Assembly: GCF_004331415.1 (NCBI RefSeq)
Contig: NZ_SJOP01000022.1
Location: forward strand, 1 to 64,000
Length of the DNA: 64,000 nt
Origin: Kosakonia quasisacchari
Lineage (GTDB): Bacteria; Pseudomonadota; Gammaproteobacteria; Enterobacterales; Enterobacteriaceae
Direction of reading: 5' to 3'
Shown: positions 35,955 to 44,199 of the stretch, in pieces
Position numbering within the stretch: position 1 is the stretch's first letter
How the letters are laid out: every line of letters starts with the position of its first letter
Program-made: the position numbers and the translations under genes
Notes under the pieces: model-generated
The model's database searches: none
Told to the model about the DNA's origin: nothing
What the model saw: the letters and a program-made list of their open reading frames with translations, nothing else

Positions 35955-36380
35955 ATGATCCGCAGGATTTTTTTGCCGTCGGGCAAAACGTGCCTCGCGC
36001 GTGGGCCATATATCCTTATCTTTTTACTTCTGCATATTCTCTTTTTAATTGTCGCCTTTAATGTGGCCGAACTGCCTATTCTGCCGCTGGTGTGCTTCCT
36101 GCTTTACACCTATTTAAAGCTAAATATTAACGCGCAACGCTGCCGAGATAGCGGCGCAAAAGGCCGCTATGTGGTCATTCTTTCACTGCTGGTCTACCTG
36201 GCATCGCTGGCGGTTGCCGCCACCTGTGTTGTCAGTGATGTAGAGTGCGTGAGCTTAGGTATCAGAATCTATTTCGGCTACGATGTGCTGGTCTTTTTCG
36301 TCTTTATGCTCGCACCGACGCAGCTAAAACAAATTCATTCGACGGACCAAGTGTCTATTTCAGGAGGGGAAAATGAGTAA
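35955..36380 (+). CDS. yigG: Inner membrane protein YigG (DUF805-like)
   Basis: A 141-residue protein with about four membrane segments. The motif NAQRCRDSGAKGRY (about residues 57-70) resembles the R-x-H-D-x-G-x-S-G signature of DUF805 proteins. Position before yigF and corA identifies it as the YigG counterpart of E. coli. The function is unknown. The start at 35955 was chosen because the hydrophobic domain begins soon after; an ATG 20 codons upstream (35895) is possible. Its stop overlaps the yigF start by 8 nt. Confidence 0.8.
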   Translation: MIRRIFLPSGKTCLARGPYILIFLLLHILFLIVAFNVAELPILPLVCFLLYTYLKLNINAQRCRDSGAKGRYVVILSLLVYLASLAVAATCVVSDVECVSLGIRIYFGYDVLVFFVFMLAPTQLKQIHSTDQVSISGGENE

Positions 36381-36765
36381 CATCAACACTTATGATTATA
36401 AAAGTGACCCGTCATTAAGCGACAAATGGAAGTATCGTTTCGCATTCTATGAGAAGAATGGTTATCCCTCTTTTTGGGGGATGACCCCGGCATGGAAAAG
36501 CGCCTATAAAGAAATGACCTTTGGGCAGAAGATAAAAGTCTCTTTCAATTTCTTCGCCTGGTTTTTTTCTATTATCTATTTGCTGATCCTTGGCTTGTGG
36601 AAGAAAGCCCTGTTAGTTTTAGTTATCAACGTTGTCGTTATCGTGGTTGCGCTTATTTTTAACCTTGGCTTCCTGGGCTATATGGTCAACGCCATCATCG
36701 CCTGTCGGGCCAATATTTGGTATTACGATCTAAAAGTGAAGGGCAAACAGGACTGGAGCCTGTAA
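36373..36765 (+). CDS. yigF: DUF2628 family inner membrane protein YigF
   Basis: A 130-residue protein. A soluble aromatic-rich N-terminus (KYRFAFYEKNGYPSFWG) is followed by two or three membrane segments (about 55-110) and the C-terminal ACRANIWYYDLKVKG. This matches the DUF2628 pattern of E. coli YigF; the function is unknown. AGGAGGGG before the ATG is an unusually strong ribosome site. It overlaps yigG by 8 nt, so the two are probably translated together. Confidence 0.85.
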   Translation: MSNINTYDYKSDPSLSDKWKYRFAFYEKNGYPSFWGMTPAWKSAYKEMTFGQKIKVSFNFFAWFFSIIYLLILGLWKKALLVLVINVVVIVVALIFNLGFLGYMVNAIIACRANIWYYDLKVKGKQDWSL

Positions 36766-36799
36766 TAAAAAAGGTTCAGCGCTATGCTGAACCTTTTTG
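36766..36799. terminator. Bidirectional terminator between yigF and corA
   Basis: AGGTTCAGC (36772-36780) and GCTGAACCT (36786-36794) form a 9-bp stem with a 5-nt loop. An A tract lies before it and TTTTT after it, so it is a good terminator in both directions for the converging yigGF and corA transcripts. Confidence 0.9.
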
Positions 36800-36801
36800 T
36801 T

Positions 36802-37752
36802 TTACAGCCAGTTGCGGCGTTTGAAGTAAAGATAAGGCGCGAGCCCCGCGAGGATCATAAAGATGATTGCGCCAGGGTAACCAAAGCTCCAGTGCAGTTC
36901 GGGCATAAACTCAAAGTTCATGCCGTAGCTGGAAGCCACCAGCGTCGGCGGCAGAAACACGACCGATACCACCGAGAAGATCTTGATGATGCGGTTCTGC
37001 TCGATATTGATAAAACCCATCGCTGCCTGCATCAGGAAGTTCACTTTCTGGAACAGGGATTCGTTATGCGGAAGCAGGGATTCGATATCGCGCAGGATCT
37101 CGCGCGCCTGCTCAAGCTGGCCTGCCGGTAAACGTGCCTTACGCACCAGGAAGTTCAACGCGCGCTGGGTATCCATCAGACACAGGCGCACCTTCCAGCC
37201 GATATCTTCCTGTTCCGCCAGCGTCGAAAGCGCGTCGTCGTACTCGTCGCCCTGCTGGCCTTCCATAATGACGCGGCTCAGCTTTTCCAGATCGCTGTAA
37301 ATATTTTCGATTTCATCCGCCAACTGCTCAATTTTGGTTTCGAACAGATCCAGCAGCAGTTCATAAGCGTTGCCGTCGACCATCTCCTGGCTACGGGCTC
37401 GCATACGATACAGGCGGAACGCCGGCAGTTCGCGTTCACGCAGGGTGAACAGGCGACCTTCGCGGATGGTGAATGCTACGGTTGAGTTTCCCGCGTGATC
37501 CTCTGCATCTTCAAAAAAGAAGAAGGAGTGAATGTGCAGGCCGTCTTCGTCTTCAAAAAAACGCGCCGACGCTTCGATGTCTTCCAGTTCAGGTCGGGTG
37601 GCCAGGTTCTGGCCCAATTCCGTTTGCACGCGGGTACGTTCTTCATCGTCCGGCTCGACCAAATCAACCCAAACAGAGCTGGCGAGGTGCTTGATTTCGT
37701 CAGCCTCAAGGCGGGTTAAACGATTGTTTTCCAGTTGAAATGCGCTCAGCAT
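36802..37752 (-). CDS. corA: Magnesium/cobalt transporter CorA
   Basis: The constitutive Mg2+ channel of the inner membrane, a homopentamer. The start at 37752 (MLSAFQLENN) gives 316 aa, as in E. coli; the longer frame to 37800 adds 16 unconserved residues. The large cytoplasmic domain is followed by two C-terminal membrane helices, with the selectivity motif YGMNFEFMPE at about 276-285 (GMN 277-279). A leader of about 240 nt with the corL ORF lies upstream. Confidence 0.98.
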   Translation of the reverse strand: MLSAFQLENNRLTRLEADEIKHLASSVWVDLVEPDDEERTRVQTELGQNLATRPELEDIEASARFFEDEDGLHIHSFFFFEDAEDHAGNSTVAFTIREGRLFTLRERELPAFRLYRMRARSQEMVDGNAYELLLDLFETKIEQLADEIENIYSDLEKLSRVIMEGQQGDEYDDALSTLAEQEDIGWKVRLCLMDTQRALNFLVRKARLPAGQLEQAREILRDIESLLPHNESLFQKVNFLMQAAMGFINIEQNRIIKIFSVVSVVFLPPTLVASSYGMNFEFMPELHWSFGYPGAIIFMILAGLAPYLYFKRRNWL

Positions 37753-37840
37753 AGCCGGGACTCCCAATGCAAAAAATATCGGACAGTTCGGTGGGCACAC
37801 AAAGAAACAAATTGGGTTTCAGACCATTAAACAGCCTGAC

Positions 37841-37894
37841 TCAGCGCGACGGGGAATACAGCGGGTCGCTGACAACCTCTAAGGCCATCAGCAT
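37841..37894 (-). CDS. corL: CorL leader peptide of corA
   Basis: A 17-codon ORF in the corA leader encoding MLMALEVVSDPLYSPSR, ending 88 nt before the corA start. In Salmonella the leader ORF corL controls Rho-dependent termination within the corA leader: poor corL translation favours an RNA shape that exposes a rut site. The start lies within a hairpin: CTAAGGC (37904-37910) pairs with GCCTTAG (37879-37885), bracketing the ATG. I identify it from position, size and the surrounding structure. Confidence 0.8.
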   Translation of the reverse strand: MLMALEVVSDPLYSPSR

Positions 37895-37995
37895 GAGGAG
37901 ATAGCCTTAGGAGTTGTTCCTGAAAACCAGGAAATTGAGCCAGTATCTACTGGGTGTGTCCAAGGCGAATGTCCTCTTAGCGTGATCGTGCGCGC

Positions 37996-38024
37996 ATGTT
38001 ACGCCAGCACTCAGAAGGCGTCAA
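37996..38024 (-). promoter_or_regulatory. corA promoter
   Basis: On the minus strand a -35 TTGACG (38019-38024) and a -10 TAACAT (37996-38001) are separated by exactly 17 bp. Transcription would start near 37989, giving a leader of about 237 nt containing corL. Confidence 0.7.
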
Positions 38025-38035
38025 CACGCAACGAA

Positions 38036-38066
38036 ACGCTAAAGAGCAATATTTGCCCTTCAGCGT
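38036..38066 (-). terminator. Probable terminator of uvrD
   Basis: Two 14-nt arms (38036-38049 and 38053-38066) pair with two G-U wobbles around a 3-nt loop, 45 nt past the uvrD stop. The tail on the minus strand is TTCGTTG, a modest U tract. It ends just before the corA promoter. Confidence 0.55.
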
Positions 38067-38111
38067 ATAAGGCTAGCAGAATATTACAAAATAATGATAC
38101 TTTTCTGAAAG

Positions 38112-40274
38112 TTACACGGTTTCGAGCTTGGCGTAAGCCGCCACCAACCATTTAATACCCTGCCCCTGGAAAGCCACCTGTAAACGGCTGTGCTCGCCGC
38201 TGCCCTCCATATTTACCACCGTGCCTTCGCCAAATTTGGCGTGGCGGACACGCTGACCAAGTTTAAAGCCAGTGTCGCTCTGCGCAACCGGCGTACCCAT
38301 GCGCTGATGACTAACCGGTCGGCTGATGCTGGCACGCAGACGCACCTCTTCCACACACTCTTCCGGCAGCTCGCCAATAAAGCGCGACGGGCGGTGATAC
38401 ACCTCTTTGCCATACAGGCGGCGCGTTTCCGCATAGGTTAAGGTCAGTTTTTGCATGGCGCGCGTCACACCGACATATGCCAGACGGCGCTCCTCTTCCA
38501 GCCGCCCGCCTTCATCCAGTGACATTTGGCTGGGGAACATGCCCTCTTCCATGCCGACAATAAACACCTGCGGGAACTCCAGACCTTTCGCCGAGTGCAG
38601 CGTCATTAACTGCACGGCATCTTGCCAGGTATCTGCTTGCCCTTCACCCGCTTCGAGTGCGGCGTGGGAGAGAAATGCCTGCAGCGGCATCAAATCTTCG
38701 TCTTCTTCGTTGTAGCTGAACTGGCGCGTGGCGGTAACCAGTTCCTCTAAGTTCTCAATACGCGTCTGGCCCTTTTCGCCTTTTTCCTGCTCGTACATCA
38801 TGCGCAGGCCGGAATCGCTGATCACCCGGTCGGTTTGCACATGCAGCGGCATATCCGCCGTTTCCTGTGCCAGCGCGTCAATCAGTTCGAGGAAACGTTG
38901 CAGCGCGCTCGCCGCACGGCCCGCCAGCGCTTTCTCTTGTAATAACTCGCGCGTCGCTTGCCATAACGTCAACTGGCGATCGCGCGAGGTTTGGCGCACC
39001 ACGTCCAGCGTACGGTCGCCGATGCCGCGCGTTGGCGTATTGACCACGCGCTCAAAGGCGGCGTCATCATTGCGGTTGGCGATCAGGCGCAGGTAGGAGA
39101 GCGCATCTTTAATTTCCTGACGTTCGAAGAAGCGCATACCGCCATAAATCCGGTACGGCATGCTGGCTTGCAGCAGCGCCTCTTCCAGCACGCGCGACTG
39201 GGCGTTGCTGCGATAAAGAATGGCGCACTGCGTCAGCTGCCCGCCGTTATCCTGCCAGGCTTTAATGCGATTGACGACATAACGCGCTTCATCCAGCTCG
39301 TTAAAGGCGCAGTAGAGTGAAATCAACTCGCCGTCGACGCCATCAGTCCACAGCTTTTTACCCAGACGCCCGTTGTTGTTCTCAATCAGGGCGTTCGCCG
39401 CGCTCAGGATATTGCTGGTCGAACGGTAGTTCTGTTCCAGACGAATCGTCTGCGCGCCGGGAAAGTCCTTCAGGAAGCGCTGGATATTTTCCACCTGCGC
39501 ACCACGCCAGCCGTAAATGGACTGGTCATCGTCGCCGACGATCATCACTTTGCCGGTATCGCCCGCCAGCAGGCGGATCCACGCATATTGAATGTTGTTG
39601 GTATCCTGGAACTCATCTACCAGGATATTGGTAAAGCGTTCGCGGTAGTGCTGCAAAATATGCGGCTTGTTGAGCCACAACTCATGGGCGCGCAGCAGCA
39701 GCTCGGCGAAATCCACTAGCCCGGCGCGATCGCAGGCTTCCTGGTAGGCCTGGTAAACCTTCTGCCAGGTTTGTTCCACCGGGTTACCGAAACTTTGAAT
39801 ATGGTGCGGACGAATGCCTTCGTCTTTCTGGCCGTTGATGTACCACATCGCCTGGCGAGGCGGCCATTGCTTCTCGTCAAGGTTCATCGCTTTGATCAGG
39901 CGTTTGAGCAAACGCAGCTGATCTTCACTATCCAGAATCTGGAAATCCTGCGGAAGATTGGCGTCCATATGGTGCGCGCGCAGCAAACGGTGCGCGAGGC
40001 CGTGGAACGTGCCAACCCACATCCCTCCCTGCATTGTACCCATCAGTTGGCCAATACGGTGGCGCATTTCCGCCGCCGCTTTGTTGGTGAAAGTCACCGC
40101 CATAATCGAGTATGGCGAGCAGTTTTCCACGGTCATCAGCCAGGCGATACGGTGTACCAGAACGCGCGTCTTACCGCTCCCCGCCCCTGCCAGCACCAGC
40201 ATATTGCTGCGCTCGGCGGCTACGGCGTCGCGCTGTTTGTCATTGAGGCTGTCGAGCAGATAAGAAACGTCCAT
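38112..40274 (-). CDS. uvrD: DNA helicase II UvrD
   Basis: A superfamily 1 3'-5' helicase for nucleotide excision repair and mismatch repair. The start at 40274 gives 720 aa, as in E. coli; a start 2 codons upstream is in the same frame. Walker A AGAGSGKT is at about residues 29-36, with VDEFQDTN, GDDDQSIYGWRGA, QNYRST and VGVTRAM as later helicase motifs. The C-terminal Tudor-like domain that binds RNA polymerase is intact (GQRVRHAKFGEG). A LexA box precedes it. Confidence 0.98.
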   Translation of the reverse strand: MDVSYLLDSLNDKQRDAVAAERSNMLVLAGAGSGKTRVLVHRIAWLMTVENCSPYSIMAVTFTNKAAAEMRHRIGQLMGTMQGGMWVGTFHGLAHRLLRAHHMDANLPQDFQILDSEDQLRLLKRLIKAMNLDEKQWPPRQAMWYINGQKDEGIRPHHIQSFGNPVEQTWQKVYQAYQEACDRAGLVDFAELLLRAHELWLNKPHILQHYRERFTNILVDEFQDTNNIQYAWIRLLAGDTGKVMIVGDDDQSIYGWRGAQVENIQRFLKDFPGAQTIRLEQNYRSTSNILSAANALIENNNGRLGKKLWTDGVDGELISLYCAFNELDEARYVVNRIKAWQDNGGQLTQCAILYRSNAQSRVLEEALLQASMPYRIYGGMRFFERQEIKDALSYLRLIANRNDDAAFERVVNTPTRGIGDRTLDVVRQTSRDRQLTLWQATRELLQEKALAGRAASALQRFLELIDALAQETADMPLHVQTDRVISDSGLRMMYEQEKGEKGQTRIENLEELVTATRQFSYNEEDEDLMPLQAFLSHAALEAGEGQADTWQDAVQLMTLHSAKGLEFPQVFIVGMEEGMFPSQMSLDEGGRLEEERRLAYVGVTRAMQKLTLTYAETRRLYGKEVYHRPSRFIGELPEECVEEVRLRASISRPVSHQRMGTPVAQSDTGFKLGQRVRHAKFGEGTVVNMEGSGEHSRLQVAFQGQGIKWLVAAYAKLETV

Positions 40275-40295
40275 TGGCACCGCCGCGAAATATTA

Positions 40296-40311
40296 CTGGG
40301 AATTTATACAG
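40296..40311 (-). promoter_or_regulatory. LexA box (SOS operator) of uvrD
   Basis: CTGTATAAATTCCCAG on the minus strand matches CTG-N10-CAG with an A/T-rich centre. It lies 22-37 nt upstream of the uvrD ATG, just after the yigB stop. This gives uvrD its own SOS-inducible promoter inside the dapF-yigA-xerC-yigB-uvrD run. Confidence 0.9.
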
Positions 40312-40323
40312 AACAGCTGGTGA

Positions 40324-41040
40324 TTATATCAGCGTAGTGAGGGATGCCAACCGCGAAATTTCCACATGCGGCAGTAACCGGCTGTCGCTGGCTTGCAGCA
40401 GATCTGCGCCTTCCGGCTTGATCCAACAGGCCTGCATGCCGCAGCGAACCGCCCCGGCAACGTCAGTGGTCAGATCATCGCCCACATGCAGGATATCGCC
40501 AATCGCCACGCCGAGACGCTCAGCCGCCAGGTGATACATATCGCTAAACGGTTTTGAGCGACCATCCGGCCCGGCACGCAACACGAATTCAAAGTAGTCG
40601 CCCAGGCCGAACAACTCCGGCTGCGCGTTACCGTTGGTGATCGCCACCAGCGGCCATTTTTTGGCTAGCTTCGTCAGTGTGTCGTGGGTTTCCTCCGGCA
40701 CATCAATGCGGCTGCGCCATTTGGCAAAATTGACCATCGCTGCATTCGCACCGGCAGCCGCTTCTTCTGCTGTCAGACCAGCATCCAGCATCGCGCGTTC
40801 AACGGCGCGCCGCCGCCACTCGGTAACATCGTGGTAAATATCTGGTTCGGTTTCCCGCAGCGACTGGCGCAGACGATGGAATTCTTTGTTTTCCAGGTTG
40901 TTTAACGCCGGGTGATAACGCTGCACAAACGCCAGCGCTTCCTGTTCTGTTCGCTGGATAACCAGCCGGTTGTCGTAAAGGGTGTCGTCCAGGTCGAAGG
41001 TGATCGCGGAGATCTGACCTAATGGGCGGTAAAAACGCAT
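40324..41040 (-). CDS. yigB: HAD phosphatase YigB (FMN phosphatase)
   Basis: A 238-residue HAD hydrolase, the same length as E. coli YigB, which dephosphorylates FMN (riboflavin synthesis) and other small phosphates. The nucleophile motif FDLDDTLYDN is at about residues 15-24, AITNGNAQ is motif II, and HVGDDLTTDVAGA is motif IV. Its start shares one base with the xerC stop. Confidence 0.96.
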   Translation of the reverse strand: MRFYRPLGQISAITFDLDDTLYDNRLVIQRTEQEALAFVQRYHPALNNLENKEFHRLRQSLRETEPDIYHDVTEWRRRAVERAMLDAGLTAEEAAAGANAAMVNFAKWRSRIDVPEETHDTLTKLAKKWPLVAITNGNAQPELFGLGDYFEFVLRAGPDGRSKPFSDMYHLAAERLGVAIGDILHVGDDLTTDVAGAVRCGMQACWIKPEGADLLQASDSRLLPHVEISRLASLTTLI

Positions 41041-41942
41041 TATTTCCCCCGTTTGGCGCGCGGGTGCGCCGCATCGTATACCGAAGCAAGATGTTGAAAA
41101 TCAAGATGAGTATATATCTGAGTGGTGGACAAATTGGCATGACCGAGCAGTTCCTGCACACCGCGCAGATCGCCGCTCGATTCGAGCATATGGGTGGCGA
41201 AAGAGTGGCGCAGCTTATGCGGATGCACGTGGCTGTTCAACCCTTGCTTAATGCCCCATTCAGCGAAGCGCTTTTGCACATTGCGCGCTGAGATGCGTTT
41301 GCCGAGCTTCGACAGAAACAGCGCATCGTCTTGCGCGCCGAACAGACCGCGTAAATCAAGCCAGTGCTCAATCCAGGCAACTGCGTTGCGGCCAATTGGC
41401 AAACGGCGCTCTTTGCTGCCTTTGCCCAGCACCCACACTTCGCCGCTTTCCAGATCCAGATGCTTAATATCCAGATTCACCAGTTCAGACAAACGTAGAC
41501 CCGCGCCATACATCACTTCAAGCATCGCGCGATCGCGCACGGCGAGCGGATCATTAAGATCGATATCCAGCAGCCGATTAACATCATCAACGTCGATGTT
41601 TTTCGGCAAATGTCGTGGCGCTTTTGGCGCGGAAATGCCTTTCGCCGGGTTAGCGGGCAACTCACCCTGGCTGACCATCCAGTCAAAGAAACTGCGCAGC
41701 GCCGAAAGCCGTAGCGCCAGGCTCGCGGCGCCCAGCCCTTTGCGTCGGCTGCGCACGGCAATGGTACGCACCATCGCAGCGTCACATTGTTGCCAGCTTT
41801 TCAGACCGGTTTCTTCGGTCAAAGCAATAATGGCATCAAGCTGACGCTGATAATTTAAAAGTGTGATAGGGCTGAGCTGGCGTTCAACGCTAAGGTAGCG
41901 CAGAAAACGGGTGACGAACGAAAACAGCGGAGAATCGGTCAT
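41040..41942 (-). CDS. xerC: Site-specific tyrosine recombinase XerC
   Basis: Acts with XerD at dif to resolve chromosome dimers. It has 300 aa (298 in E. coli). An N-terminal SAM-like core-binding domain (1-100) is followed by the catalytic domain with GLRLSELVNL (first Arg), KGSKERRLPIG (Lys), HPHKLRHSFATH (His-x-x-Arg), LGHANLSTTQIY and nucleophile Tyr277. It overlaps yigA by 4 nt. Confidence 0.98.
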   Translation of the reverse strand: MTDSPLFSFVTRFLRYLSVERQLSPITLLNYQRQLDAIIALTEETGLKSWQQCDAAMVRTIAVRSRRKGLGAASLALRLSALRSFFDWMVSQGELPANPAKGISAPKAPRHLPKNIDVDDVNRLLDIDLNDPLAVRDRAMLEVMYGAGLRLSELVNLDIKHLDLESGEVWVLGKGSKERRLPIGRNAVAWIEHWLDLRGLFGAQDDALFLSKLGKRISARNVQKRFAEWGIKQGLNSHVHPHKLRHSFATHMLESSGDLRGVQELLGHANLSTTQIYTHLDFQHLASVYDAAHPRAKRGK

Positions 41943-42646
41943 ACGCGCTCAATCCAGCGCTCCAGCAGATCCGGCAACATCTGCGCGATCTCTTCCAGCA
42001 ACTGGGTGCCTTGTCCCTGTTGATAATGATGAACATCACGGCTGCTGAATAACACAACGCCCAGTGAACCATCCTGCCCCATGAGCGACATCGCGACGGA
42101 ACCTATCGCTTTTGCTTCTGGCAACAGCAGCAGCAACTCCGGCCCGTTGAGCGGCCCAAGATAGTGATGCTGCTGGCCAAGACGCTGAATGCGCAGCGGT
42201 TCAAACGCCTGCCGGGAGAGCGCAAGATGGGTAAACTTCGACGGCGCGCCAAGGCGCCAGCGATCGGGAAACAGGCGGATAGTGGCGCCAGCCAGCCCTA
42301 AGTCACGCGCCCAGCGATGGAAACGGTTGAGCAACTCGTCGAGGCTCGGCGCTGATGCGAGCCGCCCCTGCAAACGCAGCAGGCGATAGAACAGACCTTC
42401 GTTAACGCTGGCCTGCTCCATCAACAGCGTCATGTTCTCTTCCAGCGCATTGATGTGATTGCGCGAACGCGCCATGTGCCATTCCACCAGCGAAACCGTG
42501 TCGCGCACCGCATGCGGTACGCGCATCTGTTCCACCAGCCGCGCATTGCGGATAAAGAAATCAGGGTTACGCAGCAGATAATCAATGACCTCGCGGTCAT
42601 CCAGCTGTGTAAATGTGTCCTGTAGTTCTTCCCCTGGCTGCTTCAT
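41939..42646 (-). CDS. yigA: DUF484 family protein YigA
   Basis: A 235-residue protein of the DUF484 family, a GAF-like fold; the function is unknown. The start at 42646 (MKQPGEE) matches E. coli YigA in place and length; the frame extends 24 codons further into dapF but those are unconserved. The N-terminal helical part includes FFIRNARLVEQMRVPH. It is tightly packed between dapF (4-nt overlap) and xerC (4-nt overlap), a conserved linkage. Confidence 0.94.
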   Translation of the reverse strand: MKQPGEELQDTFTQLDDREVIDYLLRNPDFFIRNARLVEQMRVPHAVRDTVSLVEWHMARSRNHINALEENMTLLMEQASVNEGLFYRLLRLQGRLASAPSLDELLNRFHRWARDLGLAGATIRLFPDRWRLGAPSKFTHLALSRQAFEPLRIQRLGQQHHYLGPLNGPELLLLLPEAKAIGSVAMSLMGQDGSLGVVLFSSRDVHHYQQGQGTQLLEEIAQMLPDLLERWIERV

Positions 42647-43467
42647 AACTGAATAAACCCGTCGTAGACATGTGCCGCCGGGCCAGTCATATACAATGGT
42701 TGGCCCGGGCCTTTCCATGCGATATCAAGTCGACCGCCTGGTAACTCCACGCGAACATTTTCCGCCAGCAGCCCCTGCGAAATACCAACAGCGACAGCCG
42801 CGCAAGCACCGCTGCCGCAGGCCTGGGTTTCCCCGGCACCGCGCTCATAAACGCGCAGGCGAATGATGTCCGGTTTAACGACTTGCATAAAGCCGATGTT
42901 CGCACGTTCAGGAAAACGTTCGTGGCTTTCCAGAACCGGCCCCAGCGTTTCAACGGGGGCGGTATTAACGTCATCCACCTGAATCACGCAGTGCGGGTTG
43001 CCCATCGAGACAACGCCGCACAATATTGTTTGCTCTGCCACGCGCATAATATAGGTCTTTTCCGCTTTGTTCGCGCGAAACGGCACCTGCGATGGTTCGA
43101 AGTTCGGCTCGCCCATGTTCACGCGCACTAACTCATCTTCCGTTACGCTCAATACCATACGACCGTTCGCCGTACTGACGCGGATATCACGTTTATTGGT
43201 CAACCCTTTCAGGCGAACAAAACGGGCGAAGCAGCGCGCGCCATTGCCGCACTGCGACACTTCGCTGCCATCGGCGTTAAAGATCCGATAGTGAAAATCA
43301 AGTTCAGGATCGTAGGGAGGCTCAACCACCAGCAACTGGTCGAACCCTACGCCAAGATGGCGATCCGCCAGACGACGGATCAGCTCCGGGGAAAAAAAGA
43401 CATTCTGCGTTACCGCGTCGACGACCATAAAATCGTTGCCAAGGCCATGCATTTTTGAGAACTGCAT
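42643..43467 (-). CDS. dapF: Diaminopimelate epimerase DapF
   Basis: Converts LL- to meso-diaminopimelate for lysine and peptidoglycan synthesis. It has 274 aa, as in E. coli. The two catalytic cysteines are Cys73 in QCGNGARC and Cys217 in ACGSGACA. An ATG one codon upstream is also open. It overlaps yigA by 4 nt and follows lptM by 36 nt. Confidence 0.98.
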   Translation of the reverse strand: MQFSKMHGLGNDFMVVDAVTQNVFFSPELIRRLADRHLGVGFDQLLVVEPPYDPELDFHYRIFNADGSEVSQCGNGARCFARFVRLKGLTNKRDIRVSTANGRMVLSVTEDELVRVNMGEPNFEPSQVPFRANKAEKTYIMRVAEQTILCGVVSMGNPHCVIQVDDVNTAPVETLGPVLESHERFPERANIGFMQVVKPDIIRLRVYERGAGETQACGSGACAAVAVGISQGLLAENVRVELPGGRLDIAWKGPGQPLYMTGPAAHVYDGFIQL

Positions 43468-43503
43468 CATCTACTCCATTTGCGCGGATACAGAACGGTA
43501 ACG

Positions 43504-43707
43504 TCAGTAATTCACCTGCGTCGGCGAGCCATCATCGCCACGATCGTTTTTATCCGGCGTGGTCGGCTGAATCGTGCTGGTTTGCGTTTTGGTTGGCGGC
43601 GGCGCGCTTTTATCTGCGGGCGGGAAATAGAGTGGGCCTTTCAGACCACAGCCCGTCAGGCTAAACAGAGTCAGCAGTACGGCCAGCGTGCGAAACACAT
43701 CTTTCAT
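43504..43707 (-). CDS. lptM: LPS-assembly lipoprotein LptM (YifL)
   Basis: A 67-residue outer-membrane lipoprotein, the same length as E. coli YifL/LptM, recently shown to help LptD oxidative maturation and LptDE assembly. The signal peptide ends with the lipobox LTGC, making Cys20 the lipidated residue, followed by GLKGPLYFPPADK and a proline-rich unstructured tail. It is first in the lptM-dapF run and divergent from cyaY. Confidence 0.95.
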   Translation of the reverse strand: MKDVFRTLAVLLTLFSLTGCGLKGPLYFPPADKSAPPPTKTQTSTIQPTTPDKNDRGDDGSPTQVNY

Positions 43708-43844
43708 TATAAGTTGCCTGTAAGTTCGTTCTTTCTGCTTTCTATCATCGCAGGAGAAGACACAAAAGCAAGAGTTTGCGCGTTTAGGGCATCGGGAAAT
43801 GTTTCGCGTTATACTGCTGCCATCATAAAAAACGGGATAAGAGA

Positions 43845-44165
43845 ATGAACGACAGTGAATTTCATCGCCTCGCCGACGGCCTGTGGCTGACCATCGAAGA
43901 ACGCCTGGATGACTGGGACGGCGACAGTGATATCGACTGCGAAATCAACGGCGGCGTGCTGACCATCAGCTTTGAAAACGGCAGCAAAATCATTATTAAC
44001 CGTCAGGAACCGCTACACCAGGTCTGGCTGGCAACCAAGCAAGGCGGCTACCATTTTGACCTGAAAGATGACGAATGGATATGCGATCGCAGCGGTGAAA
44101 CGTTCTGGGATCTGCTGGAACAGGCGGCGAGCCATCAGGCGGGAGAAACGGTCAGTTTCCGCTGA
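43845..44165 (+). CDS. cyaY: Bacterial frataxin CyaY
   Basis: A 106-residue iron-binding regulator of the IscS cysteine desulfurase in iron-sulfur cluster synthesis. It has the frataxin fold with the acidic first helix and edge (DSEFHRLADGLWLTIEE and DDWDGDSDIDCE), then IIINRQEPLHQVWLA and FDLKDDEWICDRSG. It converges on cyaA, as in E. coli. Confidence 0.98.
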   Translation: MNDSEFHRLADGLWLTIEERLDDWDGDSDIDCEINGGVLTISFENGSKIIINRQEPLHQVWLATKQGGYHFDLKDDEWICDRSGETFWDLLEQAASHQAGETVSFR

Positions 44166-44171
44166 AATTTA

Positions 44172-44194
44172 TTGCCCGGAGAAACGCCGGGCAA
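44172..44194. terminator. Convergent hairpin between cyaY and cyaA
   Basis: TTGCCCGG (44172-44179) and CCGGGCAA (44187-44194) form an 8-bp stem with a 7-nt loop in the 34-nt gap. The minus-strand tail AATAAATTT is moderately U-rich. It is a likely end for one or both converging transcripts. Confidence 0.6.
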
Positions 44195-44199
44195 ACTGC

